Notes: generated by a model not told the origin, from the sequence alone. 41,385 nt of DNA from a bacterium (GCA_030427705.1 JAUIBR010000054.1:1-41385); one strand, 5' to 3'. Counted from the stretch's first letter, positions 17,590 to 26,003 are shown. Made by a program: numbers and translations.

Positions 17590-19101
17590 TCACCACTCCA
17601 CGAGTCCCCATTCAAGTCCGTACTCCTCGATGCTCTCCGCTGAGACCCTCGGATGGTCCCACTGCACGCCCGGGACATACTCGCGGGCCAAATCAATCAC
17701 GGCCTTCTCGGTGAACACGGAGCATTCAGGCTCCAGTTCGCGATGAAGCGCCAAGACCTTGTCCGTGAAGTCATCAAAGATGATTTGTTGCTTGGCGTCA
17801 TAGCACTCTGACAACCCAAGGTCGCCAATACGGAGTTGAATTGCGACGAGGGACTTCGCCACCCACCAGGTGAGATCGAGCTGGTGCTCAAAAACGGGGC
17901 GCGGGTCGTACGGATCAAAGGCATCGATGAGTGATGTTTGAACAAACTCGACGTTGTTAAGGTCAGTGTCACCCAGCTCCGGACGGAGCGGGCCTGGCCA
18001 GAATAGCGGTTCAGCATTGACGAGTTTCATGCCGCTTTCGCTGTCGTCTCGGGGGCACCACCCGCCTAAAGCGGTCCACTCGAGGACACTCTCAAGCACC
18101 TGGTTGAAGTCTACCCCCTTGGGCAGAAAGTAAACGGCGCTGATGCTCCAGGCGCCGCGAAGGAACGGTGGCACGTCGGCGAGTGCGCTCTCTTCAGGGC
18201 TCCTGGTTACACTATTCACAAATGCGCCACCCGCTCCGGTGATGTCTTCTCCAGTGGCAGCATGCGAAGGGTCGAGATGCTCCGCAGGCTTTACAGGCGC
18301 CCCTGAGATTGGCCGAACGTTGTCGACTAGGCTCCCAATTTGGACCACGTTCGTAGCGTCTGCAGCGGTTTCGCCCAAGACCTCTTGCTCGTCTGTAACC
18401 ACGTTCTGGGTCAGAATCCGAAACATCGCGTCCCGTCGCAGCCTTCCATCCCGCACGTTGCCCCACCGGTCGATGCCCCGAAATACCGGTCCTTTTTGGA
18501 TTTGTGCGAGAAACAACCACTGGCTCAGGCGGTTCCACACGAGGTCGGTGGCTTCTTCGCCGAAATCGAGCCAGGTGGACGAAAGGCCAGGGTTCTGGGA
18601 GGTTGCGTAGGTGCGCTGCAGACGGATGGCGCCAGGTCGCCACTCGATGTGTTCGACATCGAGCCCCAGAATCTCGGAGTGGGGCCAGTCGAGCACCGCA
18701 GACAACAGAATCAGCGCCTGGTCGCGGGCCGTGCGTGCCGGGTTGTCATGGGAAACCGCGGCCGCTTTCCCTTTGGCTTCTTCGAAGGTCAGACCGTCTC
18801 GCGTCTCAGGTTCCACATCGAGCGCATCTCTGGCAGAGTAGAGCGCTTTACGGACGTATTCGTCGTGGGTGGGGTTCACATCGTGTTCGAGCTCAAGCAT
18901 CCGCCCAATCCCAACCACGTGTCGGCGCAGGGACCGAAACGTCTTGGTCCGCTTCTCGGCCACCCACTGCACATACAGCTCAAGCGTGCTTACTTCCAGC
19001 GGCTCACGCCCACGCGGCTTGCACCAATTCAGGTACTGTCGCAGGTCACTGGCGTAGTTCAGCTTGGTATTTTCACTCAAATCCCTCATGTAGCTAACCA
19101 T
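17590..19101 (-). CDS. Tyrosine-recombinase-like protein, catalytically degenerate
   Basis: From the ATG at 19101 the product has 503 residues; in-frame starts at 19137 and 19089 are also possible. Residues 5-90 look like the SAM-like core-binding domain of phage integrases (SENTKLNYASDLRQYLNWC). Residues about 125-234 follow the recombinase catalytic fold (RDQALILLSAVLDWPHSEIL; GPVFRGIDRWGNVRDGRL). The first catalytic Arg, usual before the SEL motif, is replaced (PHSE). The H-x-x-R box and nucleophilic Tyr region are absent. Instead about 270 unrelated residues follow, which I do not recognise. It is probably a DNA-binding relic or repurposed integrase. Its 5' end lies in an unusual inverted-repeat region. 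Confidence 0.75.
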   Translation of the reverse strand: MVSYMRDLSENTKLNYASDLRQYLNWCKPRGREPLEVSTLELYVQWVAEKRTKTFRSLRRHVVGIGRMLELEHDVNPTHDEYVRKALYSARDALDVEPETRDGLTFEEAKGKAAAVSHDNPARTARDQALILLSAVLDWPHSEILGLDVEHIEWRPGAIRLQRTYATSQNPGLSSTWLDFGEEATDLVWNRLSQWLFLAQIQKGPVFRGIDRWGNVRDGRLRRDAMFRILTQNVVTDEQEVLGETAADATNVVQIGSLVDNVRPISGAPVKPAEHLDPSHAATGEDITGAGGAFVNSVTRSPEESALADVPPFLRGAWSISAVYFLPKGVDFNQVLESVLEWTALGGWCPRDDSESGMKLVNAEPLFWPGPLRPELGDTDLNNVEFVQTSLIDAFDPYDPRPVFEHQLDLTWWVAKSLVAIQLRIGDLGLSECYDAKQQIIFDDFTDKVLALHRELEPECSVFTEKAVIDLAREYVPGVQWDHPRVSAESIEEYGLEWGLVEW

Positions 19102-19244
19102 ACATAACTTATACCAGAAACACAACCTGGCACCCATTGCACCTCCCCGGCCCTAGAAACCTTCGCGCGCGCGGGGCGGGTTAGGCGGGGAGGTGGGGCT
19201 TGGGTTAGATACGGGGTAGTGTTGGACTGTTATGTATGGTCAGC
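19093..19244. repeat. Nested inverted repeats at the 5' end of the recombinase-like gene
   Basis: GCTAACCATACATAAC (19093-19108) and GTTATGTATGGTCAGC (19229-19244) are inverted copies with 15 of 16 bases matching, 120 bp apart. Inside them CACCTCCCCG (19140-19149) and CGGGGAGGTG (19186-19195) form a second, perfect 10-bp inverted pair. The left outer arm includes the likely start codon of the recombinase-like gene. The structure could be an operator, a paired recombination site or an invertible promoter segment. Confidence 0.65.
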
Positions 19245-19312
19245 GACTGCCCCACCACGTGCGCTGGCTTCGAAGGGACATGCGCGTGGTTGCTGAGTTT
19301 AAACAGGGGTAG
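19232..19312 (+). pseudogene. Short reading frame ending in repeat copy 2
   Basis: ATG at 19232, inside the outer inverted repeat, opens a 26-residue frame (MYGQRLPHHVRWLRRDMRVV...) whose stop TAG is part of the 81-bp repeat (ggggTAGcg). The basic, Arg-rich peptide looks like the N-terminus of a longer protein cut by the repeat, but I cannot name the family. It may be noise. Confidence 0.3.
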
Positions 19313-19386
19313 CGTCGCTTATCGGAGTCGCTGTCCTATAGATTCCGGCCGAAGGGGCCTTTCCGCGCTATATTGTGGCAGATGCG
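19306..19386. repeat. 81-bp two-hairpin interspersed repeat, copy 2
   Basis: It starts GGGGTAGCGTCGC and ends TGGCAGATGCG. The first hairpin is weakened (AGCGTC against GTCGCT). The second keeps pairing through a G-U (CCGC-GCTATATT-GTGG). Its length equals that of copy 1, and most positions match. Confidence 0.8.
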
Positions 19387-19465
19387 CGCTGGTTAACGGA
19401 CGACACAACCCCACGTATGGAGAGGGTAAACGCCGTCGTCGCCACCGAAGTTAGTCTCAGACAAA

Positions 19466-19614
19466 TCAGTCGAAACTAACATGAATCGCCATTGCGCTTT
19501 GAACTTCGGCCATTGTCAGGACGATGGCTTTCGAACTTTCATCAAAACGAACCCGTTTATACTCGCTATGGCCATCCTTTTTGCGGATTCGCAACTTAAG
19601 TCTCCTTCCCGGGG
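19466..19614 (-). pseudogene. 3' remnant left of the IS3-family insertion
   Basis: On the minus strand this is what follows the IS element's left end, so it should be the lost C-terminus of the gene at 20883-22178. Precise removal of the IS and one GGG copy gives 28 further codons to a TGA at 19516. Another frame looks more protein-like (RRLKLRIRKKDGHSEYKRV) and runs to a stop at 19466. Either a frameshift occurred after disruption or the fragment belongs to another gene. Confidence 0.5.
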
Positions 19615-19653
19615 TGAATCGTACCGGGTTTCTCGGAGTCTCGGTTGTGGGAG

Positions 19654-20550
19654 TCACGCTGCTTTTTGCTCGCTTGCGTGACGGCGATAGTACTCGTTTT
19701 CAAATTCCTGTGGCGATACGTAGCCCAGCGCTTCGTACAGCCGTTTCGTGTTAAACCAGTGGACCCAGTTGAGTGTCGCTCGCTCGACGTCTCTCAAGCC
19801 GTCCCAAGGCCCTTGATGGTTGATGACTTCGGTTTTGTATAGCCCGATTTGCGACTCCGCCAAGGCGTTGTCGTAGCTGTCGCCGACGGAGCCTACCGAT
19901 GCGGTGACCCCAGCCTTTTGCAGTCGTTCGGTGTAGCGAATCGACAGATACTGTGAGCCACGGTCGCTGTGATGGACGAGCTGTTCATTCGCGTCCCGCT
20001 CGCATAGGGCCTGCTCAAGCGCTCCCAAAGCCAGGTCGCTCTCCATGGATGTGGACACCTTCCAGCCCACGATTCGACGTGAGAATACGTCCGTCACAAA
20101 CGCGACGTACACAAAACCGGCGCGGACGCGGACAAAGGTGATGTCGGCGACCCACAAGCAATTCGGTGCTCCCGCACGAAAATTGCGTTGCACAAGGTCA
20201 TCGGGGCACGCCCGTTTCGAAGGCGTTGTGGTCTTCGGCGACTTGCCACGACTCAGGCCACGAAGGCCAAGCTCGCGCATCAGCCGCTCGACCGTGCACC
20301 GCGCGACCTCCACACCATCACGAAGCAGCTGTTGCCACACCTTCCGGCTGCCGTAGCGCTCACCACTATCGTCCCAAACGCGCTGTATCGCGACCTTCAG
20401 CGCCGCGTCACGCCTTGCTCGCTTGGACCCCAGCTCTGGATTCGCCCGGAGTTTAACGTGCCGGAAATACGTCGACGGGGCGATTGGCAGCACACTGCAA
20501 ATCGGCTCGACCCCATATTCTGTGCGGTGTGCGTCGATGAACCTCACCAT
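19654..20550 (-). CDS. IS3-family transposase OrfB (DDE integrase core)
   Basis: This 298-residue protein holds the IS3 OrfB layout. An N-terminal HTH_21-like region (CSVLPIAPSTYFRH, YGSRKVWQQL) precedes the rve integrase core with the D, D and E in WVADITF, HHSDRGSQY and DNALAESQIGLYKTE. It ends with the usual HWFNTKRLYEALGY segment. It overlaps OrfA by 7 bp, so it is probably made as an OrfAB fusion by -1 frameshifting near TCAAAGAAATGG. Confidence 0.93.
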   Translation of the reverse strand: MVRFIDAHRTEYGVEPICSVLPIAPSTYFRHVKLRANPELGSKRARRDAALKVAIQRVWDDSGERYGSRKVWQQLLRDGVEVARCTVERLMRELGLRGLSRGKSPKTTTPSKRACPDDLVQRNFRAGAPNCLWVADITFVRVRAGFVYVAFVTDVFSRRIVGWKVSTSMESDLALGALEQALCERDANEQLVHHSDRGSQYLSIRYTERLQKAGVTASVGSVGDSYDNALAESQIGLYKTEVINHQGPWDGLRDVERATLNWVHWFNTKRLYEALGYVSPQEFENEYYRRHASEQKAA

Positions 20551-20870
20551 TTCTTTGATGGGCGGTCGAGCTCCGCCTGGGCGAAAAACGCAGATGCCTT
20601 GCGCAGAATCTCATTGGCCCGCTGAAGCTCAAATACCTCGCGCTCCAGCTCCTTGATGCGTGCCTTGTCAGCCTCGGTTCGCTGTACCTCGGGCTTGTCC
20701 GCATCCTCGGCCTTGCGGACCCATTTACGAAGCGTCTCTGGGCCGCACCCTACTTTTTCTGCGATTGAACGGATGGCTGCCCACTTTGATGGGTAGTCAT
20801 CCAGCGAATCCAAAACCAATCGAACTGCGCGTTCTTTCACTTCGGATGAATATCGTGTTCCTCTTGCCAT
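20544..20870 (-). CDS. IS3-family transposase OrfA
   Basis: The 108-residue protein has an N-terminal helix-turn-helix (RYSSEVKERAVRLVLDSL, KVGCGPETLRKWVRKA). A C-terminal leucine-zipper-like helix follows (IKELEREVFELQRANEILRK), ending in the family signature ASAFFAQAELDRP. It binds the IS ends and supplies the N-terminal part of the fused transposase. Start at 20870, 50 bp inside the right inverted repeat. Confidence 0.93.
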   Translation of the reverse strand: MARGTRYSSEVKERAVRLVLDSLDDYPSKWAAIRSIAEKVGCGPETLRKWVRKAEDADKPEVQRTEADKARIKELEREVFELQRANEILRKASAFFAQAELDRPSKKW

Positions 20871-20882
20871 AGCTCCAATCTC

Positions 20883-22178
20883 TCAAACTATGGAGCCTCC
20901 GACAAATCCGGTATGGTTCAGGGCTGGTTCCTTGAGCGAAAGATGTTCAATTGAGATCTCGACACCGAACCCTGCTCTTGGAAGTTCCTTGAGCGCAGAT
21001 GCGACGCGGTACTGGAACGTGATTTGTTTCTTTAACCGGCGAAGCTCCTCCGGAGTCGCACGGCGACTGGAAATCCCGTCGAAGTAGGTGATTCCTTTGT
21101 GACCGGAAGCTTTTGCCTTTACGACCAACGGAACTCCGGCCTTTGCGTTCTTCAGCTGCCCAAAGAGCTTGGTGGCGGCAGAACGTTTAAAAATAACGAA
21201 AACTCGTTGATACTGTTCGTCCTCGAGGGCGACAACGAAGTGCGTCTTCTTTGAATACCTCCCAGGCAGCACTGAAAAGATTGGAGCCTCAGTCCCGTTA
21301 GTCAGCGGAACCACTAGAGTGTGCTTACCGTTTCCGCGCAGAGTGAAAGTCCGGCCCAAAAACTGTTCATGTTCGTTATTCAATAACTGAAAGGTCGGCT
21401 TTTGATTTGCCATCTCTTTCTGGAATTGCGAATCCTCACCCGAGTGAGATTGGTTGGTGAACTCTTGGTAGGCAACCAGCTGCCGTCCACGGTCAAAAGC
21501 AAACGTCTTATCCGTGCCCTTGCCTTCCAATTCCCAACGCAGCTTCTTTGTACGCGCAATAGCGTCTCTATACTGTAGCGCAAGCACGCGTTGAGATTTG
21601 CAGTCTTCGTAGGTTGGGAAGTTTGGACCTTGTTTCAAACAAACATCGAGTGCGGAAATGGCAGCGTTCAGATTCTTGTTTTTGTCGACAAGGGTACTGC
21701 CATAGAAGCCACTCATCCAGGGACTGCGTTTGTGCTTGTTCCAAGAACGCGCCAAGTCCTTATCCAGTCGTTTGTCTCCTGGGTTGGTGACGAAGAGCAT
21801 TCGGAAATAGAGGTACGCGGAGAAGTCTGTCTTTAGTTTCTTATCGAGTTTCTTGTATTGGAGGACCATCTTCTGCCGCTCGGCGAGGTCCCTTGAGCGG
21901 TTCTGAACAGCTCGATGATGCAGCACAAACTCGAGCACGGACATGTTTCCGAGTTCCTCGGGAAACTCAGCCGAGTTGTTGACACCTTGTTTCGACTTCT
22001 TGCACTGTTTCTGCTCAAACTGGAGCTCCTTGAGATTCAGCTGCAATTCTCGAATCTGCATTCTGGCTTCGCGTAGGTCGAGTTTGCACTCCTTCAGCGT
22101 TGTGGGCTGCCCCAAAGCGAATTGGGGTACCAGAATTGCTGCCGGCACCAAGCCAAAAATCCATAGCAAACGAAACAC
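20883..22178 (-). CDS. Exported coiled-coil protein, C-terminus lost to IS3 insertion
   Basis: A GTG at 22178 with AGGAGG six bases upstream starts a protein with a Sec signal (LLWIFGLVPAAILVPQFALG). A coiled coil follows (KECKLDLREARMQIRELQLN) at about 27-62, then a helical middle with several Cys and a C-terminal part resembling an OB-like beta region (GVPLVVKAKASGHKGITYFD). The host-derived sequence stops at 20921; the last ten codons to the stop at 20883 are read from the IS end. It is the last gene of the operon, 10 bp after its neighbour's stop. I recognise no family. The truncation may have removed only a few dozen residues. Confidence 0.75.
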   Translation of the reverse strand: MFRLLWIFGLVPAAILVPQFALGQPTTLKECKLDLREARMQIRELQLNLKELQFEQKQCKKSKQGVNNSAEFPEELGNMSVLEFVLHHRAVQNRSRDLAERQKMVLQYKKLDKKLKTDFSAYLYFRMLFVTNPGDKRLDKDLARSWNKHKRSPWMSGFYGSTLVDKNKNLNAAISALDVCLKQGPNFPTYEDCKSQRVLALQYRDAIARTKKLRWELEGKGTDKTFAFDRGRQLVAYQEFTNQSHSGEDSQFQKEMANQKPTFQLLNNEHEQFLGRTFTLRGNGKHTLVVPLTNGTEAPIFSVLPGRYSKKTHFVVALEDEQYQRVFVIFKRSAATKLFGQLKNAKAGVPLVVKAKASGHKGITYFDGISSRRATPEELRRLKKQITFQYRVASALKELPRAGFGVEISIEHLSLKEPALNHTGFVGGSIV

Positions 22179-22188
22179 GTTTTGCCTC

Positions 22189-23595
22189 CTAGTCGTTGTC
22201 GATATCGAAGGTCACCGATACGGGTCGGTGGTCGCTGGTCATCGTCTTGGAATTGGACCCTGCATTATCGCGGTCGAAAGCCTGGTGTTCAACAAGACCT
22301 CCAAATCTCCACTCCGGGCGAACGAACAACAAATCCCTGAACGATCTACTCGCTGCACATAACGCCCTACGTCTCCTGGGTTGCAGCCCCAAACCAACCA
22401 GCCAGGGCAGAAAAAAGCCGTAGCCGCTCGACCCGCACGAGGCGCAACCTGCTTGTTTGGACTTTGGCACTGGCGCAGGCGGCGCGGCATCATAGTCCCC
22501 GACGAGTCTGGCAACATTCGGAATCTCGTCGGCTGGGACTTGCAGGGACATTTCCACTGTCAATCTGGACGTATCGAAACCGTTTGCATCCACCAGCCAA
22601 GGTCGTACTTCAAGCCGCTGAACACTTGGGTCCCATCGAAGGCCGCGAGCGTCGACTTTCTTCACAACACAAGTTTCGCAGTGCTGACATTGGCTGCCTT
22701 GAGCCAAACAGACGATTTGGGCGACGATGGGAGTCTGGCTGGAGTTGGCGAGTTGCACTCGCAAGTTCACATGAGCGGATTTGAACATCTGTCTCCATGT
22801 CATCGGGAACCATGCCTCCGGTATCTCAAAGAGCCTAGCTTCAGGGGTTGGTGTGAACACGACCACTTGCACGTGACCCACACGACCTTTGGGAAGTTGG
22901 TAGTCATGGTATCGCCGAAATGGCCGACCAAGTTTATCGACTGACAACCAAACAACCGGAAACGTCTTTGGCTCGATGCCTGCGTGATGCAAGAAACGCT
23001 CGAGCTCGAACACGTAGGTATTGTATGCCCTCTCATCGACCTCAACCCCGACGCCGACGGATATGTCTCCGTTTCTGTCGATGTCGCCTGACCATCGTGT
23101 CTGTGTAGCGACGAAGCTACCTTCCACCAGTGGCTTGAGCCTCGCAGCGAGCATTGCCCGAGCTTCGTCGTTTCGGAGCTTCCGAGAATCATGCTGTGCT
23201 TTCAAACTGTCGCCATCAAGACGGGTCGTGTCTGTGAACGCCTTGCGAGGGCGGTTACCGACGACTTCCTTCCTGACGACGACGCGTAAACGAACTACGA
23301 CACCGTCCTCATCGTTGTGTTGCTCGAGGACTTCGTAGGAGTGCACAAAACCCTTGGTGTACGAAACCATGCGGTCGCCGATGATTTCGTCATCCTCGAT
23401 GTCGGTTTGGCTATCGAGCACCGTCCCGACGACGCGCGCAACGGCGTCATCTAGCCCACTGGCGATGGCTTGCCGTCGGTCTTCGCCTTTTGCGGTTAGT
23501 TCGACGGTCTCGGTCTCGGCGAAGCAAACTGCAGCAATGAGACTCAACCCAACGAAAAAGAGCAGCGAAGCTGCAAGGGATTTGGACGGCCTCAC
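22189..23595 (-). CDS. FlgT-N-like exported protein with MYXO-CTERM-like tail and EEP-like extension
   Basis: A GTG at 23595 overlaps the previous stop (TAGTG). The 468-residue product has a signal peptide (to about residue 26). A domain resembling the FlgT N-terminus comes next (DRRQAIASGLDDAVARVVGT...MVSYTKGFVHSYEVLEQ). Cys residues lie at 300-330, and a Cys-hydrophobic-Arg tail (GCASCGSSG at about 384, then FFLPWLVGLGLQPRRRR) is like MYXO-CTERM sorting signals. Oddly the frame continues for about 55 residues ending LLFVRPEWRFGGL...TSDHRPVSVTFDI (SDHRP at 454). That resembles the C-terminal motif of endonuclease/exonuclease/phosphatase proteins. It is a paralogue of the gene at 24708-26003. 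Confidence 0.8.
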   Translation of the reverse strand: MRPSKSLAASLLFFVGLSLIAAVCFAETETVELTAKGEDRRQAIASGLDDAVARVVGTVLDSQTDIEDDEIIGDRMVSYTKGFVHSYEVLEQHNDEDGVVVRLRVVVRKEVVGNRPRKAFTDTTRLDGDSLKAQHDSRKLRNDEARAMLAARLKPLVEGSFVATQTRWSGDIDRNGDISVGVGVEVDERAYNTYVFELERFLHHAGIEPKTFPVVWLSVDKLGRPFRRYHDYQLPKGRVGHVQVVVFTPTPEARLFEIPEAWFPMTWRQMFKSAHVNLRVQLANSSQTPIVAQIVCLAQGSQCQHCETCVVKKVDARGLRWDPSVQRLEVRPWLVDANGFDTSRLTVEMSLQVPADEIPNVARLVGDYDAAPPAPVPKSKQAGCASCGSSGYGFFLPWLVGLGLQPRRRRALCAASRSFRDLLFVRPEWRFGGLVEHQAFDRDNAGSNSKTMTSDHRPVSVTFDIDND

Positions 23596-24167
23596 TACTT
23601 CTTCCTCCGAATGGTCTCAAGCGCTTTATCCATGTCCGCAAGCTTTGCCTCCGCGCGTTTCTTCAAGGCCTCGCGTTGTGCGTCGTCCAGCCCTTCAGTT
23701 TCCCCGAAAACTCTCGTGAAGCCTTCGGGATCTATACAGACCAGACTGTAGTAGTTCGGTGGATCTTCTTTTGTGATGTAACTGGCCTTCTGCAAACTCC
23801 CCGGAATTGAGACTTCTGTAAGATTGCGTTTCACATTCGTGGTCATTTCTTCGGAGAAACCCTCCCCGCCTGTCTCGCCGCTGGCCTGGTAGTCCTCGAT
23901 CATGGATTGGACCGTTGTGTCGACCCAACGTCCAAGCTCCGTGCGTGCTCGTGTCATCGCGGTGTCACGTGTCATGCCTTTGTCGCCGTGATGCTTGGCA
24001 ATGCCCACGCCACAACCAGCCGGCGGTGCTTGTGCCCACTCCGGTTCATCATCCCAGCCGTTGGATTCAGCAGTCTCAAGTTTTTCAGCACGGGTTTCGG
24101 GCCCGCCGCAACCTGCAAAGACGAACGTTGTAATGAGTCCAAGCGTGATAGTTAGTTTTCTGAACAT
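23595..24167 (-). CDS. LPP20-like lipoprotein
   Basis: The ATG at 24167 is preceded by GGGAGGAC and gives a 190-residue lipoprotein (lipobox FAGC). The part WAQAPPAGCGVGIAKHHGDK followed by an Ala-rich helix (TRDTAMTRARTELGRWVDTT) fits the LPP20/DUF400-type periplasmic fold, where residues named 'GIG/GVGIA' precede paired helices. It ends in a charged helix (REALKKRAEAKLADMDKALE). It is co-transcribed with the FlgT-like gene downstream, whose start overlaps its stop. LPP20 and FlgT domains occur together in some outer-membrane assemblies, so a shared complex is plausible. Confidence 0.8.
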   Translation of the reverse strand: MFRKLTITLGLITTFVFAGCGGPETRAEKLETAESNGWDDEPEWAQAPPAGCGVGIAKHHGDKGMTRDTAMTRARTELGRWVDTTVQSMIEDYQASGETGGEGFSEEMTTNVKRNLTEVSIPGSLQKASYITKEDPPNYYSLVCIDPEGFTRVFGETEGLDDAQREALKKRAEAKLADMDKALETIRRKK

Positions 24168-24189
24168 GGGTCCTCCCGATTTGGGGTGA

Positions 24190-24711
24190 TTAATCAATTG
24201 GAATTGCGATGGCCGTGAAGAATTCGTCGCCGTCTGCTGAGGGCCAAACTCCTATCACTTTGGCGTTGCGAACGACTCCGTTCGCACGTTCAATCGTCCA
24301 AGAAGAAAACGACTCGTCGTAGCGTGCCTTTTTCTTCGCACTGTCATAGGTCTGCGTAGCTGTAACTGTCGTCTGTGACTCAATTTGTGTCGAGACGAAA
24401 CTCACGAAACGGCGTTTGGCTTTGATTTCGCCAACCCGTCGCTGGTCAGACGTGGGTGGGAAGTCAGACGTCTTCACCGTGCTCGACGCGATGGCATAGC
24501 GTTGGGCACCAATGACCACAAGTTCGATGCCAGGGGCAAAAACCTGCGAATCCGAATCAAGCGAAGACCTGAACGGCTCAGCTATCGCGTTGAGTCCGCC
24601 GTCTTCCAACTCGGGCGCTTGTTTCTGTTGCGACCCGCAGGCAACCAAAACCAACACACTTAGTACTCCGGCGAAAACGAGCCGTCGCGGAGTTTTGCCA
24701 CCCCAAGTCAT
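24190..24711 (-). CDS. Lipoprotein of the envelope operon, unknown
   Basis: The ATG at 24711 overlaps the upstream stop as ATGA. The 173-residue product has a lipoprotein signal ending LVLVACGSQQ (lipobox LVAC). The mature part carries the segment VVIGAQRYAIASSTVKTSD and a beta-rich stretch with repeated Thr/Ser (STQIESQTTVTATQTYDSAK). It ends FFTAIAIPID, reminiscent of the C-termini of LPP20-type proteins, but a family call is not secure. Confidence 0.75.
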   Translation of the reverse strand: MTWGGKTPRRLVFAGVLSVLVLVACGSQQKQAPELEDGGLNAIAEPFRSSLDSDSQVFAPGIELVVIGAQRYAIASSTVKTSDFPPTSDQRRVGEIKAKRRFVSFVSTQIESQTTVTATQTYDSAKKKARYDESFSSWTIERANGVVRNAKVIGVWPSADGDEFFTAIAIPID

Positions 24712-26003
24712 ACCCAATACTTCCTGCGTATGCGTCCAAGCAGCAAAGCGCCGAGGAACATCGCTGGCGTTGCCCCAGATCCCGAGCACGAGGCACATCC
24801 GGCAGGCCTTGAGTCACTTGTTTGCGGTTCGGTTGATTCCTTAGGTGCCGCTGAATCCGAGGCCGATAGCGATTTGGCGGCTGGAAACAGTTGAATCGTG
24901 GCTTCTGCCGACACGATTCTCTCTAGTTCGCGAGCCTTCGCGTTGATCTGCAACTCAGCTTCGAACTGCGCCAAGCGCTCCTTTCGTCGGCCGTTGCCGC
25001 CAAAGGCGACGAAGTCTCGCAAATCAAGGGTTACTGACGACCCCTGGTAAGAATTCTGTGCGACATAACGCACTCCGGACGCGTCGGCCAAGCCTATCTG
25101 CCGAATGGAGCCACTCGTTCCCGCACAAACCTCGTAGTACTGGTTCAAAATGCATCCTTCGACTTTGGTGACATCGTCGCCCGATTGGGCCCTAAACGAC
25201 ACTGCAACCCTTAGCCATGCACTGAAGAACCATTCCCGCACCTGTTTTTCGTCAACAAACTTCAGAGGAACGCTATAGACGACAATTTCGCCATCTCGTC
25301 GTATGCCAACCGAGAAGTAGCCCCACTTGTGCGGAACTCGACCCCAGCCCTTGGGGACTGGAACGACCTCACTTACCGCACCCAGGTCCTTTAGCACCTG
25401 TTCAAGCTCAGAGGTCATGCCTGCATAAGCTTGCGGCGATATTGAGACAGGCATATGCACTGGAATGTTGCCCTTGTGGTCGCTCTCGCCATACCGAATC
25501 TCGCCCACCTGTAGATGTTTGCCTCGTGCAAACTGTTCCAACTGTGCCGATAGAAGCTGGCGCCCCTGTTGGACAGAACGTGCTTTTGTGGCCAATTGCG
25601 CCCCAAGAGAGTTCCCGTCGACTCCAGCACGGGCACTTTGTAGCGAGGCTACCTTGGTCTCCAAGTCTCGCTTTTTGACGATCGCAGCGATTCTCACTTC
25701 CCACAGACCATCATCGCGTTGCGCTTCGTGTGTGACGTTGTATGAGCGGACATAGCCCGCCGAAAACGTGAGAATCTCGTCCTTTACGAGCTCATCGTCC
25801 AAAACGACGGCCTCTGCCTTGAGAATCGTGCCGGAGACTTGCTCGACGGCATCGCGCTGGGCGGCGTCCAGAGCCTCTCGGCGGGTCTCAGCGACTCCAT
25901 GCCCAATGACTGCAACATGGTCGGTCGCCTGTGCACTAGTTGAAGCCGGCCAGAATGCTACCAAAAACACCCAGAAGAAAGAAAGATGTCGCCGAGATTG
26001 CAT
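24708..26003 (-). CDS. FlgT-N-like exported protein with MYXO-CTERM-like tail
   Basis: The ATG at 26003 lies 14 bp after the upstream stop and gives 431 residues with a signal peptide (FFWVFLVAFWPASTSAQA). A domain like the FlgT N-terminus follows (GHGVAETRREALDAAQRDAV, then LTFSAGYVRSYNV), then about 300 residues shared in layout with the paralogue at 22189-23595. The tail GCASCSGSG, a hydrophobic run (AMFLGALLLG) and RIRRK match the Cys-hydrophobic-basic plan of MYXO-CTERM signals. These are thought to be processed and lipidated or exported to the outer surface. Its stop overlaps the next gene's start. Confidence 0.82.
   Translation of the reverse strand: MQSRRHLSFFWVFLVAFWPASTSAQATDHVAVIGHGVAETRREALDAAQRDAVEQVSGTILKAEAVVLDDELVKDEILTFSAGYVRSYNVTHEAQRDDGLWEVRIAAIVKKRDLETKVASLQSARAGVDGNSLGAQLATKARSVQQGRQLLSAQLEQFARGKHLQVGEIRYGESDHKGNIPVHMPVSISPQAYAGMTSELEQVLKDLGAVSEVVPVPKGWGRVPHKWGYFSVGIRRDGEIVVYSVPLKFVDEKQVREWFFSAWLRVAVSFRAQSGDDVTKVEGCILNQYYEVCAGTSGSIRQIGLADASGVRYVAQNSYQGSSVTLDLRDFVAFGGNGRRKERLAQFEAELQINAKARELERIVSAEATIQLFPAAKSLSASDSAAPKESTEPQTSDSRPAGCASCSGSGATPAMFLGALLLGRIRRKYWV

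Larger units (their letters stand above)
19615..20920 (-). mobile_element. IS3-family insertion sequence, 1306 bp
   Basis: The ends are imperfect inverted repeats of 28 bp with 23 matches: TGAATCGTACCGGGTTTCTC on the left and TGAACCATACCGGATTTGTC on the right (reverse strand). The flanks show a 3-bp duplication GGG (19612-19614 and 20921-20923). Two overlapping frames encode OrfA and OrfB in the usual IS3 arrangement. The element interrupts the last gene of the minus-strand envelope operon, and both frames look intact, so the insertion may be recent. Confidence 0.92.

Noticed and set aside
18140-19107. Long plus-strand frames opposite the recombinase-like gene
   Set aside because: They are antisense shadows; the minus-strand product shows recognisable integrase segments and the plus-strand ones do not.
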